This document shows, in pieces, positions 1-8,837 of a DNA stretch of 33,276 nucleotides (the first letter of the stretch is position 1; each line of letters opens with the position of its first letter). Location of the stretch: the NCBI GenBank assembly GCA_003136575.1, contig PLEX01000029.1:1-33276 (forward strand). The letters run 5' to 3'. A program made the position numbers and the translations under genes. The notes under the pieces were generated by a model. That model searched no databases and was not told the origin of the DNA. It saw only the letters and a program-made list of their open reading frames with translations. The DNA is from Bryobacterales bacterium. GTDB taxonomy: Bacteria; Acidobacteriota; Terriglobia; Bryobacterales; Bryobacteraceae.

Positions 1-1847
1 ACCTGGTCGGCGGCAGCGTTCATTTCCGGGTCGTAACCCTCGCCAAGCACTCTCGGGTCCCCGATATAGGTTGTTGGCTGAATGAACTCCTGCCCTTCCA
101 GATCCCATAAGATAATGCCCTGGGGCCGCACCGGCCGGGCCTGAAGCGAGGTGAGTATGTTCTGAGCCTGCGCGAGGATCTGGGTCTGGAAGTTCGGAAT
201 GTTCGAAACATTGAGCAGCGGATTATTCATGTAGCCGCGGGGGTTGATAGCGCTCGCGTGGCCGTGATCGGACATGAACCACAGGTTGATTGGGCGCCGG
301 TCGGGCCAGTTTACGATATACGGGAACGCGGCCGCATACGCGGCGTAAGCCTCCGGGGCCAGGGCTTCGTTGTTTTCCGTCATGTTATTGGTGAAACGCA
401 TGGAGAAAGAAGCCGTCGCCGTCTGACCCGGCGCGACATTGAGCAGTTCGGGCTGGTTTTTGCAGACGTACGAATATCCGCAGCTCTGATTGAAGGAGAC
501 ATTCGGATTCCCCGGAGTATTGCTCCAGATCGCGGCGCGGCCGGTGACGAAGCTGATGATGCTCAAAGGATTGGCGGGATTCAGGCCCTGCACGGAATTG
601 GCGGGATCGAACTGGGACATATTCAGGCCCAGCGTGCTGACCATCGCTTCCGCCACAGTGTTCGTCGCGCTGTTGTTTGTAAATGCGATGTTCGCCGTTA
701 TGGTGGCGTTGGACGGAATGCTGTAGGTGACGGTGAGAACGAAGGAATCTCCGTTCGCGTTGCAGTTCTCAGTTACCGTATTCGCATTAAAAGTACCCGT
801 GCAGGTAGGCGTGTAAAACACCGGCTGACCACCAGTCGGCGACGTTTCCCAGATATACGACATGAGTCCCTCGCCGTACATGTAGTTATAGTTGATTCCA
901 TTAAAAAGCACGGACTGCAGCCCGTTGGCGTATGTAGTAAACGAGATGCCGTTGCCTAGGACGACGACACTGGCACTTGCCGTCTTGGTGGGGTCTGCCT
1001 GCGACGTGCCGGTTACAGTAACTGCCGTGTTCTGTTGCAGACCGGTCGGCGCAGTGTATACTCCCGTATTTGAAATTGTACCCAGATTCGGATTCAGGCT
1101 CCATGTGACACCGTTGTTCGGCGAGCCTGTTACGGTTGGTGTGAAAACAACCTGGGCACCGGCGGCAATAGTGGCTGAGGCGGGGGAAAGCGTTATGGTC
1201 ACTGGAACAAGCGTCAGCGTCGCAGTCGCCGTGAGGACGTGGTTGGACGCGCTAGTCGCCTGTACCTGCACTACCTGACCAACCATCAGCGGGCATGGTC
1301 CGGTATACGTTGCGGTATTGCCGCTTGGCACAAGGGTACCGACGGCCGGAGTCATGGACCAGACTACCCCTCCCACATTGGCGCCGCTGGTTACGAGCTG
1401 AACGCTTTGAGAGGAACCGGTGAGGGTAGAAAGAGCCGGGGTCAGATTTAAGGCGGGCTGCAGATTGATGGCGGCTGAGACGGCGTGCATCGTATCCAGT
1501 GCGAGCGACGCGGTGAGCGTAATCGTCTGGGCGGCGGCGATGACGGCGGGGGCGGTGTAGGTGGTGGTATTACCGTTTGTCACGAGCGTGCCTACCGCCG
1601 GACTCAGCGACCATATGACGGCGTTGTTAGGGGCGTTGTCCGTGGCCGTAAAAACCTGAGACTGCGATGGATTCAGCGAAACTGCTCCGGTATTTAACGA
1701 TATCGAGAAGGCTGCCAGGGCCATGCTTTGGGTCATTAGCCCCATTGTGACCAAAGCGGCCAATATTTGTAGCGAAACGAGCGGGCTCGAGTTATGTGTT
1801 CTGCCGGTTGTGCTATCGATAGTTTTAAGTGAAGTATTAAGAAACAT
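1..1847 (-). CDS. Secreted Ig-like repeat protein with TIM-barrel-like C-terminal domain (partial, 3' end outside window)
   Basis: The reading frame is open from the ATG at 1847 to the left edge, about 615 residues, with the C-terminus missing. The start is well supported: GGAGG lies 8 bases before the ATG. A hydrophobic export segment (about residues 25-47) is followed by three Ig-like repeats of the bacterial Big type (about 48-300), each rich in V/T/S and carrying versions of 'AVGTLV.NGNT..YT'. A second domain follows with WPDRRP, SDHGHAS and WDLEGQEF (near residue 580), and the visible part ends just after the motif MNAAADQ. It is a close paralogue of the complete gene at 2275-5112, matching it almost throughout. 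The C-terminal part looks like a glycosidase-type barrel, but I do not recognise a named family. It probably acts outside the cell on a polymer; that is inference. Confidence 0.8.
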   Translation of the reverse strand, partial: MFLNTSLKTIDSTTGRTHNSSPLVSLQILAALVTMGLMTQSMALAAFSISLNTGAVSLNPSQSQVFTATDNAPNNAVIWSLSPAVGTLVTNGNTTTYTAPAVIAAAQTITLTASLALDTMHAVSAAINLQPALNLTPALSTLTGSSQSVQLVTSGANVGGVVWSMTPAVGTLVPSGNTATYTGPCPLMVGQVVQVQATSASNHVLTATATLTLVPVTITLSPASATIAAGAQVVFTPTVTGSPNNGVTWSLNPNLGTISNTGVYTAPTGLQQNTAVTVTGTSQADPTKTASASVVVLGNGISFTTYANGLQSVLFNGINYNYMYGEGLMSYIWETSPTGGQPVFYTPTCTGTFNANTVTENCNANGDSFVLTVTYSIPSNATITANIAFTNNSATNTVAEAMVSTLGLNMSQFDPANSVQGLNPANPLSIISFVTGRAAIWSNTPGNPNVSFNQSCGYSYVCKNQPELLNVAPGQTATASFSMRFTNNMTENNEALAPEAYAAYAAAFPYIVNWPDRRPINLWFMSDHGHASAINPRGYMNNPLLNVSNIPNFQTQILAQAQNILTSLQARPVRPQGIILWDLEGQEFIQPTTYIGDPRVLGEGYDPEMNAAADQ

Positions 1848-2274
1848 TATTCCGACCTCCACTAAAGTTATCGGCCGGAAGCGCCGACTATTGAGGCACG
1901 TCACGCAGACATCGCGGAATCAGGAGTTGTCCTACCGAACGGGACAAAGTGACCGGCGCTTGTGTTTTTAACGGGCGATGAACGGGGAAAAAACGCTCAA
2001 CATTTCAACTTCCGGCGATGGATCGAATGGTGGTGGCGCGCTTCCGCCCTGGGGGGCGGCCGTTAGCAATCTTGCAAGAACCAACCATTCTGGCCCGGGG
2101 GAAGTGAGAATGCCGCGGTGAAAGTGGTCTGTTCTCGGCACGCGCGTCTCGGACCAGAACTGAGGCGGGGGAATTTCGGTCCAGGTGAATAAAGAACCCG
2201 GCCGGCAAGTCCCTTGAAACGGGGACTTGCCGGCCGGGTTCGGTGTGGTTCAAACGGTTTATTCCGACCTGGAA
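1848..2274. other. 427-bp gap between the two tandem paralogues
   Basis: No convincing gene is seen; the short ORFs here lack codon-level or start-site support. The stretch holds the strong hairpin at 2194-2241 just after the upstream gene. Upstream of the 1847 start the only clear signal is the GGAGG ribosome-binding site at 1856-1860. I saw no clear -35/-10 pair. Confidence 0.6.
2194..2241 (-). terminator. Strong hairpin, probable terminator of the 2275-5112 gene
   Basis: Arms at 2194-2213 and 2222-2241 are perfectly complementary over 20 bp, enclosing an 8-base loop. The structure begins 34 bases past the stop codon of the minus-strand gene. On the minus strand the stem is followed by a short, imperfect T-rich run (CTTTATTC), so it fits a rho-independent terminator, though the U-tract is weak. 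It also insulates the next paralogue from read-through. Confidence 0.7.
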
Positions 2275-5112
2275 TCAAAGCGGGCCGGCAGAGCCCGAAC
2301 TTACGAGATTTCCTTCGAAATCGTAATAGCGTATCTGCGCTACGGGGAGGCCGGTAAGGTTCAGCGTGCAGGAGTTCGTGCCCAGAAATCCACCGTTTTC
2401 GCAATACAACTGGCTATTCGGCAGATCCGCCGCTGAGTCTGCGAAATATACCCGCATCTTGACGGGGTACTGGAGAACTGTGGCGGGCGTGCCGGTGAAC
2501 GTGTAGTTGGCCCATGTGGACGAATCCGTCACGATCACGGTTCCCGCTTCGGAACGCGCCTGAAGAATCATCCCCTCAATATTAGACAACTGGACCGCTG
2601 AGAGCTGAAATGGCGTGCTGTAGAGGGCGATATCGCCAATTTTTTGCCCGATGTCGAAACCTGCGAAGGAGCTGTTCCAGCAGGCGCCGTTGCTGCAATT
2701 GGACAGATTCGTGGCCTGCGAGCCGTTCGGATAGGCAAAGCGCCACGTCTGCGGAGCAAAAAGGGAATTATACGACCCGTTCGGCGCGGCATAGGGCATG
2801 GTCGCAGACATGGTGCCAATGTAGCTCTGCTCCGGCATAAAAAGGCAGTCCGGATACGCCAGCTGCAGAGCGGCAAAAACAGAAGCGGGAAGGGGTGCTC
2901 CGCCGTCCCATACCGCCGAATCCACATAATAAAGAGTTGTCCCCCATCTCGAGTGGGCATATGCCACCTTTGAAAGGAGTAAATTAGTCACCTGTTGTAC
3001 CTGTGCGGGGGTGTACATGGACTGTGCGCCATTTCCTCCGACAATCTGGCTCCAGGTATTCGGGGCGGTGCAGGCATAGAAGTCGTTCTGATAGCCGCCG
3101 TCAACCGCGATATAGTAGTCCTTGTAGTTGTTGTCCGCGTTGTAATTGCAGGTGGCGGGCAAGTTCGCCAGCAACCCCCATTGCAGATACTCCGGGCGAA
3201 GCGTGACGCCAACCTTCAGACCGGCATTCCCGAACAGCGCGAACAACTGATCGGCGGTCGCATTCATTTCCGGAGAATATCCCTCGGCAAGGACTCTCGG
3301 ATCTCCGATATAGGTTGTAGGCTGAATGAACTCCTGCCCCTCCAGATCCCAGAGGATGATTCCCTGCGGCTGCACTGGCCTGGCCTGTATCGAAGCGATA
3401 ATAGTCTGGGCCTGGGCGAGCACCTGCGCCTGGAAATTAGGTATGTTCGAAACGTTCAGGTTTGGCTGATTCAGATAGCCTCGGGGGTTAACCGCGCTCG
3501 CATGGCCGTGATCGGATATAAACCACAGAGAAATCGGGCGTCTGTCAGGCCAATTCACAAGGTAGGGAAATGCGGCCGCATACGCGGCATAGGCTTCCGG
3601 GGCGAGCGCGAGATTTGTCTCAGTCATGTCATGGGTGAATCGCATGGAAAATGACGCGGTAGCCGTCTGGCCGGGAGCGATATTCATCAACTGGGGCTGA
3701 TTCTGACATACATAGGTATACCCGCAGCTCTGGTTGAACGAAACATTCGGATTTCCCGGGGTATTGCTCCAGATCGCCGCGCGGCCCGTGACGAAGTTGA
3801 CGATGCTCAGCGGCGTGCTGACGTTGAGTCCGAGCACCGAGGCGGCGGCATTGAATTGCGTCATGTTCAGGCCGAGAGTGCTGATCATCGCCTCGGTAAC
3901 GGTATTTGCTGCGCTGTTGTTTGTGAATGCGATGTTAGCCTGTATGGTTCCCGGCGCGGGAATACTGTAAGTGACAGTCAGGACCAAAGAGTCGGTGTTC
4001 GCATGGCAGTTCTCCGTCACGGTATTGTTGGTAAAGGAGCCGGCGCATGTGGGTGTGTACTGCGTTATCGCGCCGTTGGGAGGCTGCTCCCAGACAAGGG
4101 ACAGCAGTCCCTGATTATATAAATAGTTATAGTTGATGCCGTCGAACACCAGAGATGCGAGGCCGTTGGAATTGGTTGTAAAAGAGAGTCCGTTGCCTTG
4201 AACCAATATGGCGGCTGAGGCGGATATAGCCGGATATGCCTGGGAGGTAGCGGTTACGGTGATCGTCGTGTCTGAATTGAGGGCCACGGGCGCGGTGTAA
4301 AGGCCCACTGCATTAATCGAACCAAGATTCGGACTGAGACTCCAGGTCACACCGGTATTAGCGGATCCCGTCACTGTTGGAGTAATAGCCAGCTGGTCGC
4401 CGGCCGGAAGAGTTCCCGACGCCGGGGACAAGGAAATGCTGACGGGGGCGAGCGTCAGGGTTGCCGTGGCGGTCAGGCTGTTATTTGTGGCGTTAGTCGC
4501 GGTAACTTGTACGATCTGGCTCGCCGCGAGCGCAACCGGCGAGGTATAGATAGCCGAATTACCGTTCGCTACGAGGGTTCCTACGGCCGGCATTACGGAC
4601 CAAAGAACGCCGCCGACATTGGCGCCGCTCGTGACAAGTTGAACAGTCTGCCCGGGACCTGCAAGAGTAGCGAAAGTTGGAGTGACATTGAGCACGGGCA
4701 ACAGGTTGATCGCGGCTGAAACGGTATGCAGCGGATCCATGACGAGTGACGCCGTCAGCGTAATCGTCTGTGCAGTTGCAACCAGAGCGGGCGCAGTATA
4801 GGTAGTTGTATTGCCGTTCGCCACCAGGGTTCCTACCGCCGGACTGAGGGTCCATAGAACGGCTGTAAGAGGCGGACCGGTGACCGTGACGGTGAACGCC
4901 TGCGACTGGGCGGGACGGAGAGAAACGACCGCAGTACTGATCGACATCGAGAACGCTGCAAGACCGCTTTTCTGGGTCAATATTCCGAGCACGGCGAGTA
5001 TTGCCAATGAGCTTATCGTCGATAATCGGTTTCTTCGCGTTTCGCGGTCTGCTCCCCGGCTAAACGTGGTATCGGCATCATTATTATTATTACTTTGAAA
5101 CGTAATCGTCAT
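2275..5112 (-). CDS. Secreted Ig-like repeat protein with TIM-barrel-like, glycosidase-looking C-terminal domain (945 aa)
   Basis: The chosen start is the ATG at 5112 (MTITFQSNNNND); a run of AAGGGGA lies about 12 bases upstream. The frame stays open to 5409, but that extension is Arg/Pro-rich and unlike the paralogue. A hydrophobic export segment occurs near residues 31-50, then three Ig-like repeats (about 50-310), a linking beta-rich region (about 310-430) and a barrel-like domain. In the last, WDLEGQEF (about residue 587), YVDSAVWDGG (about 729) and FMPEQS (about 757) place acidic residues at strand ends, as in many retaining glycosidases. This is a structural guess, not a family match. 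The gene is the upstream member of a tandem pair with the truncated gene at 1-1847. Confidence 0.88.
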   Translation of the reverse strand: MTITFQSNNNNDADTTFSRGADRETRRNRLSTISSLAILAVLGILTQKSGLAAFSMSISTAVVSLRPAQSQAFTVTVTGPPLTAVLWTLSPAVGTLVANGNTTTYTAPALVATAQTITLTASLVMDPLHTVSAAINLLPVLNVTPTFATLAGPGQTVQLVTSGANVGGVLWSVMPAVGTLVANGNSAIYTSPVALAASQIVQVTATNATNNSLTATATLTLAPVSISLSPASGTLPAGDQLAITPTVTGSANTGVTWSLSPNLGSINAVGLYTAPVALNSDTTITVTATSQAYPAISASAAILVQGNGLSFTTNSNGLASLVFDGINYNYLYNQGLLSLVWEQPPNGAITQYTPTCAGSFTNNTVTENCHANTDSLVLTVTYSIPAPGTIQANIAFTNNSAANTVTEAMISTLGLNMTQFNAAASVLGLNVSTPLSIVNFVTGRAAIWSNTPGNPNVSFNQSCGYTYVCQNQPQLMNIAPGQTATASFSMRFTHDMTETNLALAPEAYAAYAAAFPYLVNWPDRRPISLWFISDHGHASAVNPRGYLNQPNLNVSNIPNFQAQVLAQAQTIIASIQARPVQPQGIILWDLEGQEFIQPTTYIGDPRVLAEGYSPEMNATADQLFALFGNAGLKVGVTLRPEYLQWGLLANLPATCNYNADNNYKDYYIAVDGGYQNDFYACTAPNTWSQIVGGNGAQSMYTPAQVQQVTNLLLSKVAYAHSRWGTTLYYVDSAVWDGGAPLPASVFAALQLAYPDCLFMPEQSYIGTMSATMPYAAPNGSYNSLFAPQTWRFAYPNGSQATNLSNCSNGACWNSSFAGFDIGQKIGDIALYSTPFQLSAVQLSNIEGMILQARSEAGTVIVTDSSTWANYTFTGTPATVLQYPVKMRVYFADSAADLPNSQLYCENGGFLGTNSCTLNLTGLPVAQIRYYDFEGNLVSSGSAGPL

Positions 5113-5134
5113 CTGGTTTATTGATCCCCTTTTA

Positions 5135-5189
5135 ATTCCGACTCTCGAAGTTTTTTCCGAAAGACCCTCGCGGTCCCCTCCGCAAGGGT
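5135..5189 (-). promoter_or_regulatory. Two consecutive hairpins in the leader of the 2275-5112 gene
   Basis: On the minus strand, 5189-5164 folds into a 10-bp stem (one G-U pair) whose 6-base loop reads AGGGGA, a Shine-Dalgarno-like sequence. It is followed by a second 6-bp stem, CTTTCG pairing with CGAGAG around an A-rich loop. The start codon is about 50 bases downstream. The folding is by hand; a regulatory role is inference. Confidence 0.35.
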
Positions 5190-5341
5190 TGTAGCCCAAA
5201 CCCGGCCCGCGGGACGAATCGAATCCTACTGGCAGGGCAGAGCAGTGGCCTGCATAGCCGCACTTCACTTCTCTTCTTGGCAAAAGGCAATGCCCGGCAA
5301 GCGATCCCCCGACGGGCGATTCGCGCGCGGGCGCCTGACCC

Positions 5342-5617
5342 TTACGTACCGATAACAACGGCGATATAGTCCGCCGACTCCGGATCGGGCGACCAGCCGG
5401 CACTGCCAATCATGGGCGGTACTGACGTCGTGCCCCGCTTCGCCCGGGAACGAGTGTTCGTTAGCGTGTCTCCCGGTCCGAGAACACCATTCGTGCCGCC
5501 TTCCAGCGTCCGGCCCTCATTTCTCCCCTCGGAAACGAGGACAGGGTTTTGAAACTTCAGGTCGCCGAACGCCACCATCGTCATCCTGTGAATGCATCCG
5601 GCTTCCATCCAGGGCAT
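5342..5617 (-). CDS. Doubtful 91-aa ORF
   Basis: An open frame starts at the ATG at 5617 and contains stretches that look protein-like (for example VAFGDLKFQNPVLV and SPDPESADYIAVVIGT). Codon third positions are moderately GC-rich, in line with real genes here. There is no clear ribosome-binding site and I recognise no family. It may be a small gene, a remnant of a larger one, or chance. It precedes the secreted-protein gene on the same strand by about 230 bases. Confidence 0.22.
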   Translation of the reverse strand: MPWMEAGCIHRMTMVAFGDLKFQNPVLVSEGRNEGRTLEGGTNGVLGPGDTLTNTRSRAKRGTTSVPPMIGSAGWSPDPESADYIAVVIGT

Positions 5618-5893
5618 AAAGCCGCGCGCGGGGCAAGTGATAATAGTACTATAGAGCTATCCGGTGGTACCAGTACGCCAACGTTCTTAATGAAACCTTA
5701 ATATTCAAAAGAGTTGGTTCGGCCGCTTGCTTTTTTTCTCTTAAAATCGGACATCGCCTTGCTGCGGAACTGGGAGGAATAGTACATTACCCGGGCGAAC
5801 CACGGTTCGCCGAGCATTGTTGCCTGAATAGCCCCGGGCACCGGGTTTCTGGGGAGCCTTGTCGAACCGGCTTCGGCATATCGATCGTTGATT

Positions 5894-6223
5894 ATGCCGA
5901 ATTGGCTTGAGCAGCGGCAAAGCCCGCATGGAAAGCTGACGAGCGCGCAGCGCGTGGCTGTCGCCAGAACCGCCGCAGCGGCCAGATGGGGCAAATCGGT
6001 TGGCCAGGCCGAGCTTCAAAAGCAATCAGTGCTTCAGGACGCCGGTTGGACCGCTGACCGGCTGCACAGTTGGGGCGCGGAGGACATCAGCGTCCGGTTG
6101 GCCGACGGAGCCGCCGAAAAGCCAGGCAAGCTGATGTTTGATCGCAGGCTGGAGTTGGTCAGGAGGGCGACGGTGAATCCGCCCGGCTCCGACGTGCCAC
6201 CAATCGGGAACAAAGACGTCTGA
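5894..6223 (+). CDS. Small hypothetical protein with an RWGK-type N-terminal motif (109 aa)
   Basis: The N-terminal part reads LTSAQRVAVARTAAAARWGK (about residues 15-34). It resembles a short Ala/Arg helix ending in ARWGK that I know from many small hypothetical bacterial proteins ('T.EQR...ARKAA.ARWG'). The remaining 75 residues are unremarkable and carry no motif I recognise. Two in-frame ATGs occur, at 5888 and 5894; I prefer the second (MPNWLEQ), though neither has a good ribosome-binding site. The opposite strand is also open here, as in most of this GC-rich DNA. Function unknown. Confidence 0.42.
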   Translation: MPNWLEQRQSPHGKLTSAQRVAVARTAAAARWGKSVGQAELQKQSVLQDAGWTADRLHSWGAEDISVRLADGAAEKPGKLMFDRRLELVRRATVNPPGSDVPPIGNKDV

Positions 6224-6438
6224 CGCCGCACCACAAAGGCGGACGCGCTTCGTTTGCCGGCCGGGCGATGTGCTTGTTTGCGTCCGCCGCGCCGGGACAT
6301 AACGAGGGCGTCTCCTGCAACCCGCACGAACTGGCCGCGCCGCGCGGCTGAAACAAATGTTGCCAAATTCCATGCGGCCGGGCCTCGCCGCCGTTGCGCA
6401 GAAACCCGGCAGGGACTTCCTCCGGTATACTCGGACTG

Positions 6439-7830
6439 ATGGCCGCTTCGCAGCGATGGCCCTGGTTTCCGCTTTCGGTTTCGCTCATCCTGCACATCGG
6501 CGTGGTCGGCCTGGTGTTCTGGATCGATGTCGCTTTCCCGACGGCGCAGCCGCCCCAGTACGATGAGGCCGCGCCCGACGAGACGCGCCGCGAACCCAAA
6601 CTGACCTGGTACGACTTCAGAAAATCGGTCCCGGAAATTACGCCGGATCGGCGTTTCGGTCCGTTCAACACTCCGCACGGCCAGAAGGATCCTAATCGGA
6701 CTCTCGTTATCGTTTCCAAGGCACCTTCTTCGGCGCACCAGTTGATTCGCCAGCCCGACCATCCCGATCCGTTGCCGGCGGATGTGCCAGCGCCAAATCT
6801 GGTTGCCGTCGAGGTGAAAGTCAAGCTGCCGCCGAAGACTTTTGTCCCGCCCGCTCCTCCAAACCGGTCCCAAACGGCCGCGCCCGTTGCCGTTGAGGCT
6901 CCAACCGCTCCCGATCTGCTGAAGACGGAATCGGAAAACGCGCTCGGCGCGATCGCGTCGAAGCAGAAGCTTCCGCCCAGAGCCTTCGTGGCGCCGGCTG
7001 CGCGCGCCGGAGAGGCTCCCCGTCAGGTCGATGTTCCGGTAGCTCCTTCCCCGGGCGCGCAAGCCGACCAGATGCCTGGCCTCCAGGCGGTGATCGTGGG
7101 GCTAAATCCCGGTCTGACCCTTCCGCCGCCCGGCTCCCGCTCGGCCCAGATCGCGAGGGCGCCCGAAGCGGGCGCTGCGTCGAGCGGGACCCCTCTTGCA
7201 ACCGGCGCGGTTGTTCTTCCCGGCGTGATGTCGCACGGCAAGCCGGGAGAGCCGACTGTTCCATCGGCAAGCGGAGTTACCGCGGTTGCGCCTCGGCAGC
7301 CGCCGCAGGATATCATTCTGCCTGGGGTCAGCCGTACTACTTCGGCGCCTCTGCGTCCCTCGTCGCGCACGGTTCCCGCTATGATCGACGCTCGCTTTGC
7401 GCGACGGAACGTCTATGCCCTGGCCATACCGGGTCCGCGTCTGCCGGGGTATGGCGGCGACTGGGTATTGTGGTTTGGCGAACACAATCCGCCGCAAGCC
7501 GGCGAGGCTCTGAGAGTTGTGGCGCCACTTCCGGCGCGGAAGTATCCGATCGCCGAGGCGGACCCGGCGCCGCCTGCACTGGCCGCGGCATCGGCCGCTC
7601 AGTTTCCGGCGACTTCGTTTCAGTTTGGCGCGATCATCGACAAGACAGGCCGCATTTCGGGCGCGGAGATAATCCGGGGATCCGCCGATCCGGCACTTCG
7701 CCGCCGGGCGCTGCAAGAGGTTGGATCGTGGGAGTTCAAGCCGGCGCTTCGAGATGGCCAGCCGATGGATGTGGACGTTGTTCTCGACATCCCGTTCCGC
7801 TTTCCGCCTTCGGATCCAGTATTACGATAA
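6439..7830 (+). CDS. TonB-family energy transducer-like protein (463 aa)
   Basis: The order of parts is typical of TonB: a short cytoplasmic N-terminus, one membrane helix (about residues 9-31), a very long Pro/Ala-rich periplasmic spacer, and a C-terminal TonB-like domain (about 394-460). That domain contains FGAIIDKTGRISGAEII and SWEFKPALRDGQPM, matching the usual 'I...G.v....v..gs.p.L...al.av..W.f.Pa...G.pv' pattern. The ATG at 6439 puts the helix at the very N-terminus; an upstream TTG at 6394 would add 15 residues. No exbB or exbD lies nearby, so it may act with a distant ExbBD or serve another envelope-spanning role. The gene ends 104 bases before the exosortase and may belong to the same transcription unit. 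Confidence 0.82.
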   Translation: MAASQRWPWFPLSVSLILHIGVVGLVFWIDVAFPTAQPPQYDEAAPDETRREPKLTWYDFRKSVPEITPDRRFGPFNTPHGQKDPNRTLVIVSKAPSSAHQLIRQPDHPDPLPADVPAPNLVAVEVKVKLPPKTFVPPAPPNRSQTAAPVAVEAPTAPDLLKTESENALGAIASKQKLPPRAFVAPAARAGEAPRQVDVPVAPSPGAQADQMPGLQAVIVGLNPGLTLPPPGSRSAQIARAPEAGAASSGTPLATGAVVLPGVMSHGKPGEPTVPSASGVTAVAPRQPPQDIILPGVSRTTSAPLRPSSRTVPAMIDARFARRNVYALAIPGPRLPGYGGDWVLWFGEHNPPQAGEALRVVAPLPARKYPIAEADPAPPALAAASAAQFPATSFQFGAIIDKTGRISGAEIIRGSADPALRRRALQEVGSWEFKPALRDGQPMDVDVVLDIPFRFPPSDPVLR

Positions 7831-7934
7831 CGCCCGGTACTTCGGGACGGCGCGGACGACCGGAGTTCCCGCCTCCATGTTATCTTCAAATCATTGCGGC
7901 AAGCTAATGACGAGCGGACGCAAGGCCGATAACC

Positions 7935-8837
7935 GTGATAGTGGAGAGTAATCCGGCAGCGAATCGGGAACGGGCGGAGGGCATCGGGCAGCGCGGCATC
8001 TTCATGGCGCTTCTGCTCACGCTGCTTCTCGTCGCCTGTTACTACCCCATGCTTTTGATGACGGGTAAAACGGTCATTTTGAGCGACGATATGGCGTACG
8101 GCTTTTTCGCGCCTCTGGTGGCGGCGTACGTCGCCTGGATGAATCGCTACGCCGTCTTGCAACCCACAGCGCCATCCAGTCCATGGTGTATCGGATTTGT
8201 GGCTCTCGGGGCCTGTATAGGCACGGTGGCGACGCTTGCCAATTCGTCCACGTTCTCCCGCATTGGTTTTTTACTTTCGCTCGCGGGTTGCTTGCTCCTG
8301 GCGGGCGGCTGGCCGACGCTGCGGCGTCTGGCTTTCCCGGTTGGCCTCCTTCTGTTTACTTTCCCCATCCCGGACGTTCTTTATGGTGAGATCACTCAGC
8401 CTCTCCAGTTGCTGGCGACACGGCTGGCCGAGTCTGCGTTTGAACTGCTGGGCTTCAGCGTTATCCGCGAAGGCAATATTATCCAGCTATCCTATATGAG
8501 CTTGTCGGTGGTGGAAGCCTGTAGCGGCCTTCGCTCCCTGATCACTCTTGTGTTTTTCTGTCTGGTGTACGGATATTTCTTTGAAAACCGTTTTTGGGTT
8601 CGTGTGGGCATAGTTCTGTGCGCCATCCCGTCGGCAATTCTTGTCAACGTTCTGCGGATCACGACTACAGGCATTCTGGGCAAATACAACCGGGAGTGGA
8701 CTGAGGGTATGGTCCATGAGACTGTTGGCTGGACCGCGTTTGTGCTGGGATTCCTGCTGGTTCTTGCCGGCCACCTGGCCTTCCGCCGACTTGGTCTGCC
8801 CACTACGCTGAAAGTAACAGGAGGCGTAAATGCGTAG
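7935..8837 (+). CDS. Exosortase (EpsH/Xrt family), 300 aa
   Basis: This is a polytopic inner-membrane protein with about eight hydrophobic helices. The catalytic signature is visible: Cys196 in EACSGLRSL, Arg241 in NVLRI and His261 in VHETVG, the Cys-Arg-His set expected of exosortases (transpeptidase-like enzymes that process proteins with a C-terminal PEP-type sorting signal, or serve exopolysaccharide loci). The start is taken as GTG 7935; GTG 7941 is an alternative. The EpsI-like gene follows, as is usual. I found no recognisable PEP-CTERM substrate in the window. The stop codon overlaps a possible small ORF at 8830. Confidence 0.93.
   Translation: MIVESNPAANRERAEGIGQRGIFMALLLTLLLVACYYPMLLMTGKTVILSDDMAYGFFAPLVAAYVAWMNRYAVLQPTAPSSPWCIGFVALGACIGTVATLANSSTFSRIGFLLSLAGCLLLAGGWPTLRRLAFPVGLLLFTFPIPDVLYGEITQPLQLLATRLAESAFELLGFSVIREGNIIQLSYMSLSVVEACSGLRSLITLVFFCLVYGYFFENRFWVRVGIVLCAIPSAILVNVLRITTTGILGKYNREWTEGMVHETVGWTAFVLGFLLVLAGHLAFRRLGLPTTLKVTGGVNA

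Larger units (their letters stand above)
5113..5893. other. 781-bp region upstream of the tandem pair, mostly non-coding
   Basis: The 230 bases next to the 5112 start contain stacked hairpins on the minus strand (see 5135-5189) and look like a long 5' leader. Further out lies a doubtful 91-codon minus-strand ORF at 5342-5617. The stretch 5636-5745 is clearly AT-richer than its surroundings and is the most promoter-like DNA in the region, able to serve the minus-strand genes. I checked by eye for known riboswitch cores (cobalamin, TPP, c-di-GMP, glycine) and found none that fit. Confidence 0.5.

Noticed and set aside
258..959. Plus-strand ORFs across 258-1971
   Set aside because: They are shadows of the truncated minus-strand Ig-like gene, whose frame is open from 1847 to the window edge.
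5113..5341. Cobalamin-riboswitch-like GCCACTG in the leader region (minus strand, near 5245)
   Set aside because: Only the heptamer matches; the other conserved B12 elements and helices are absent.
5113..5409. N-terminal extension of the second paralogue to 5409
   Set aside because: The extra 99 residues are Arg/Pro/Gly-rich and not shared with the paralogue; a proper export segment follows the start at 5112.
6034..7062. 342-aa minus-strand ORF opposite the TonB-like gene
   Set aside because: Extremely Arg/Gly-rich shadow; the plus strand has the membrane helix and TonB domain.
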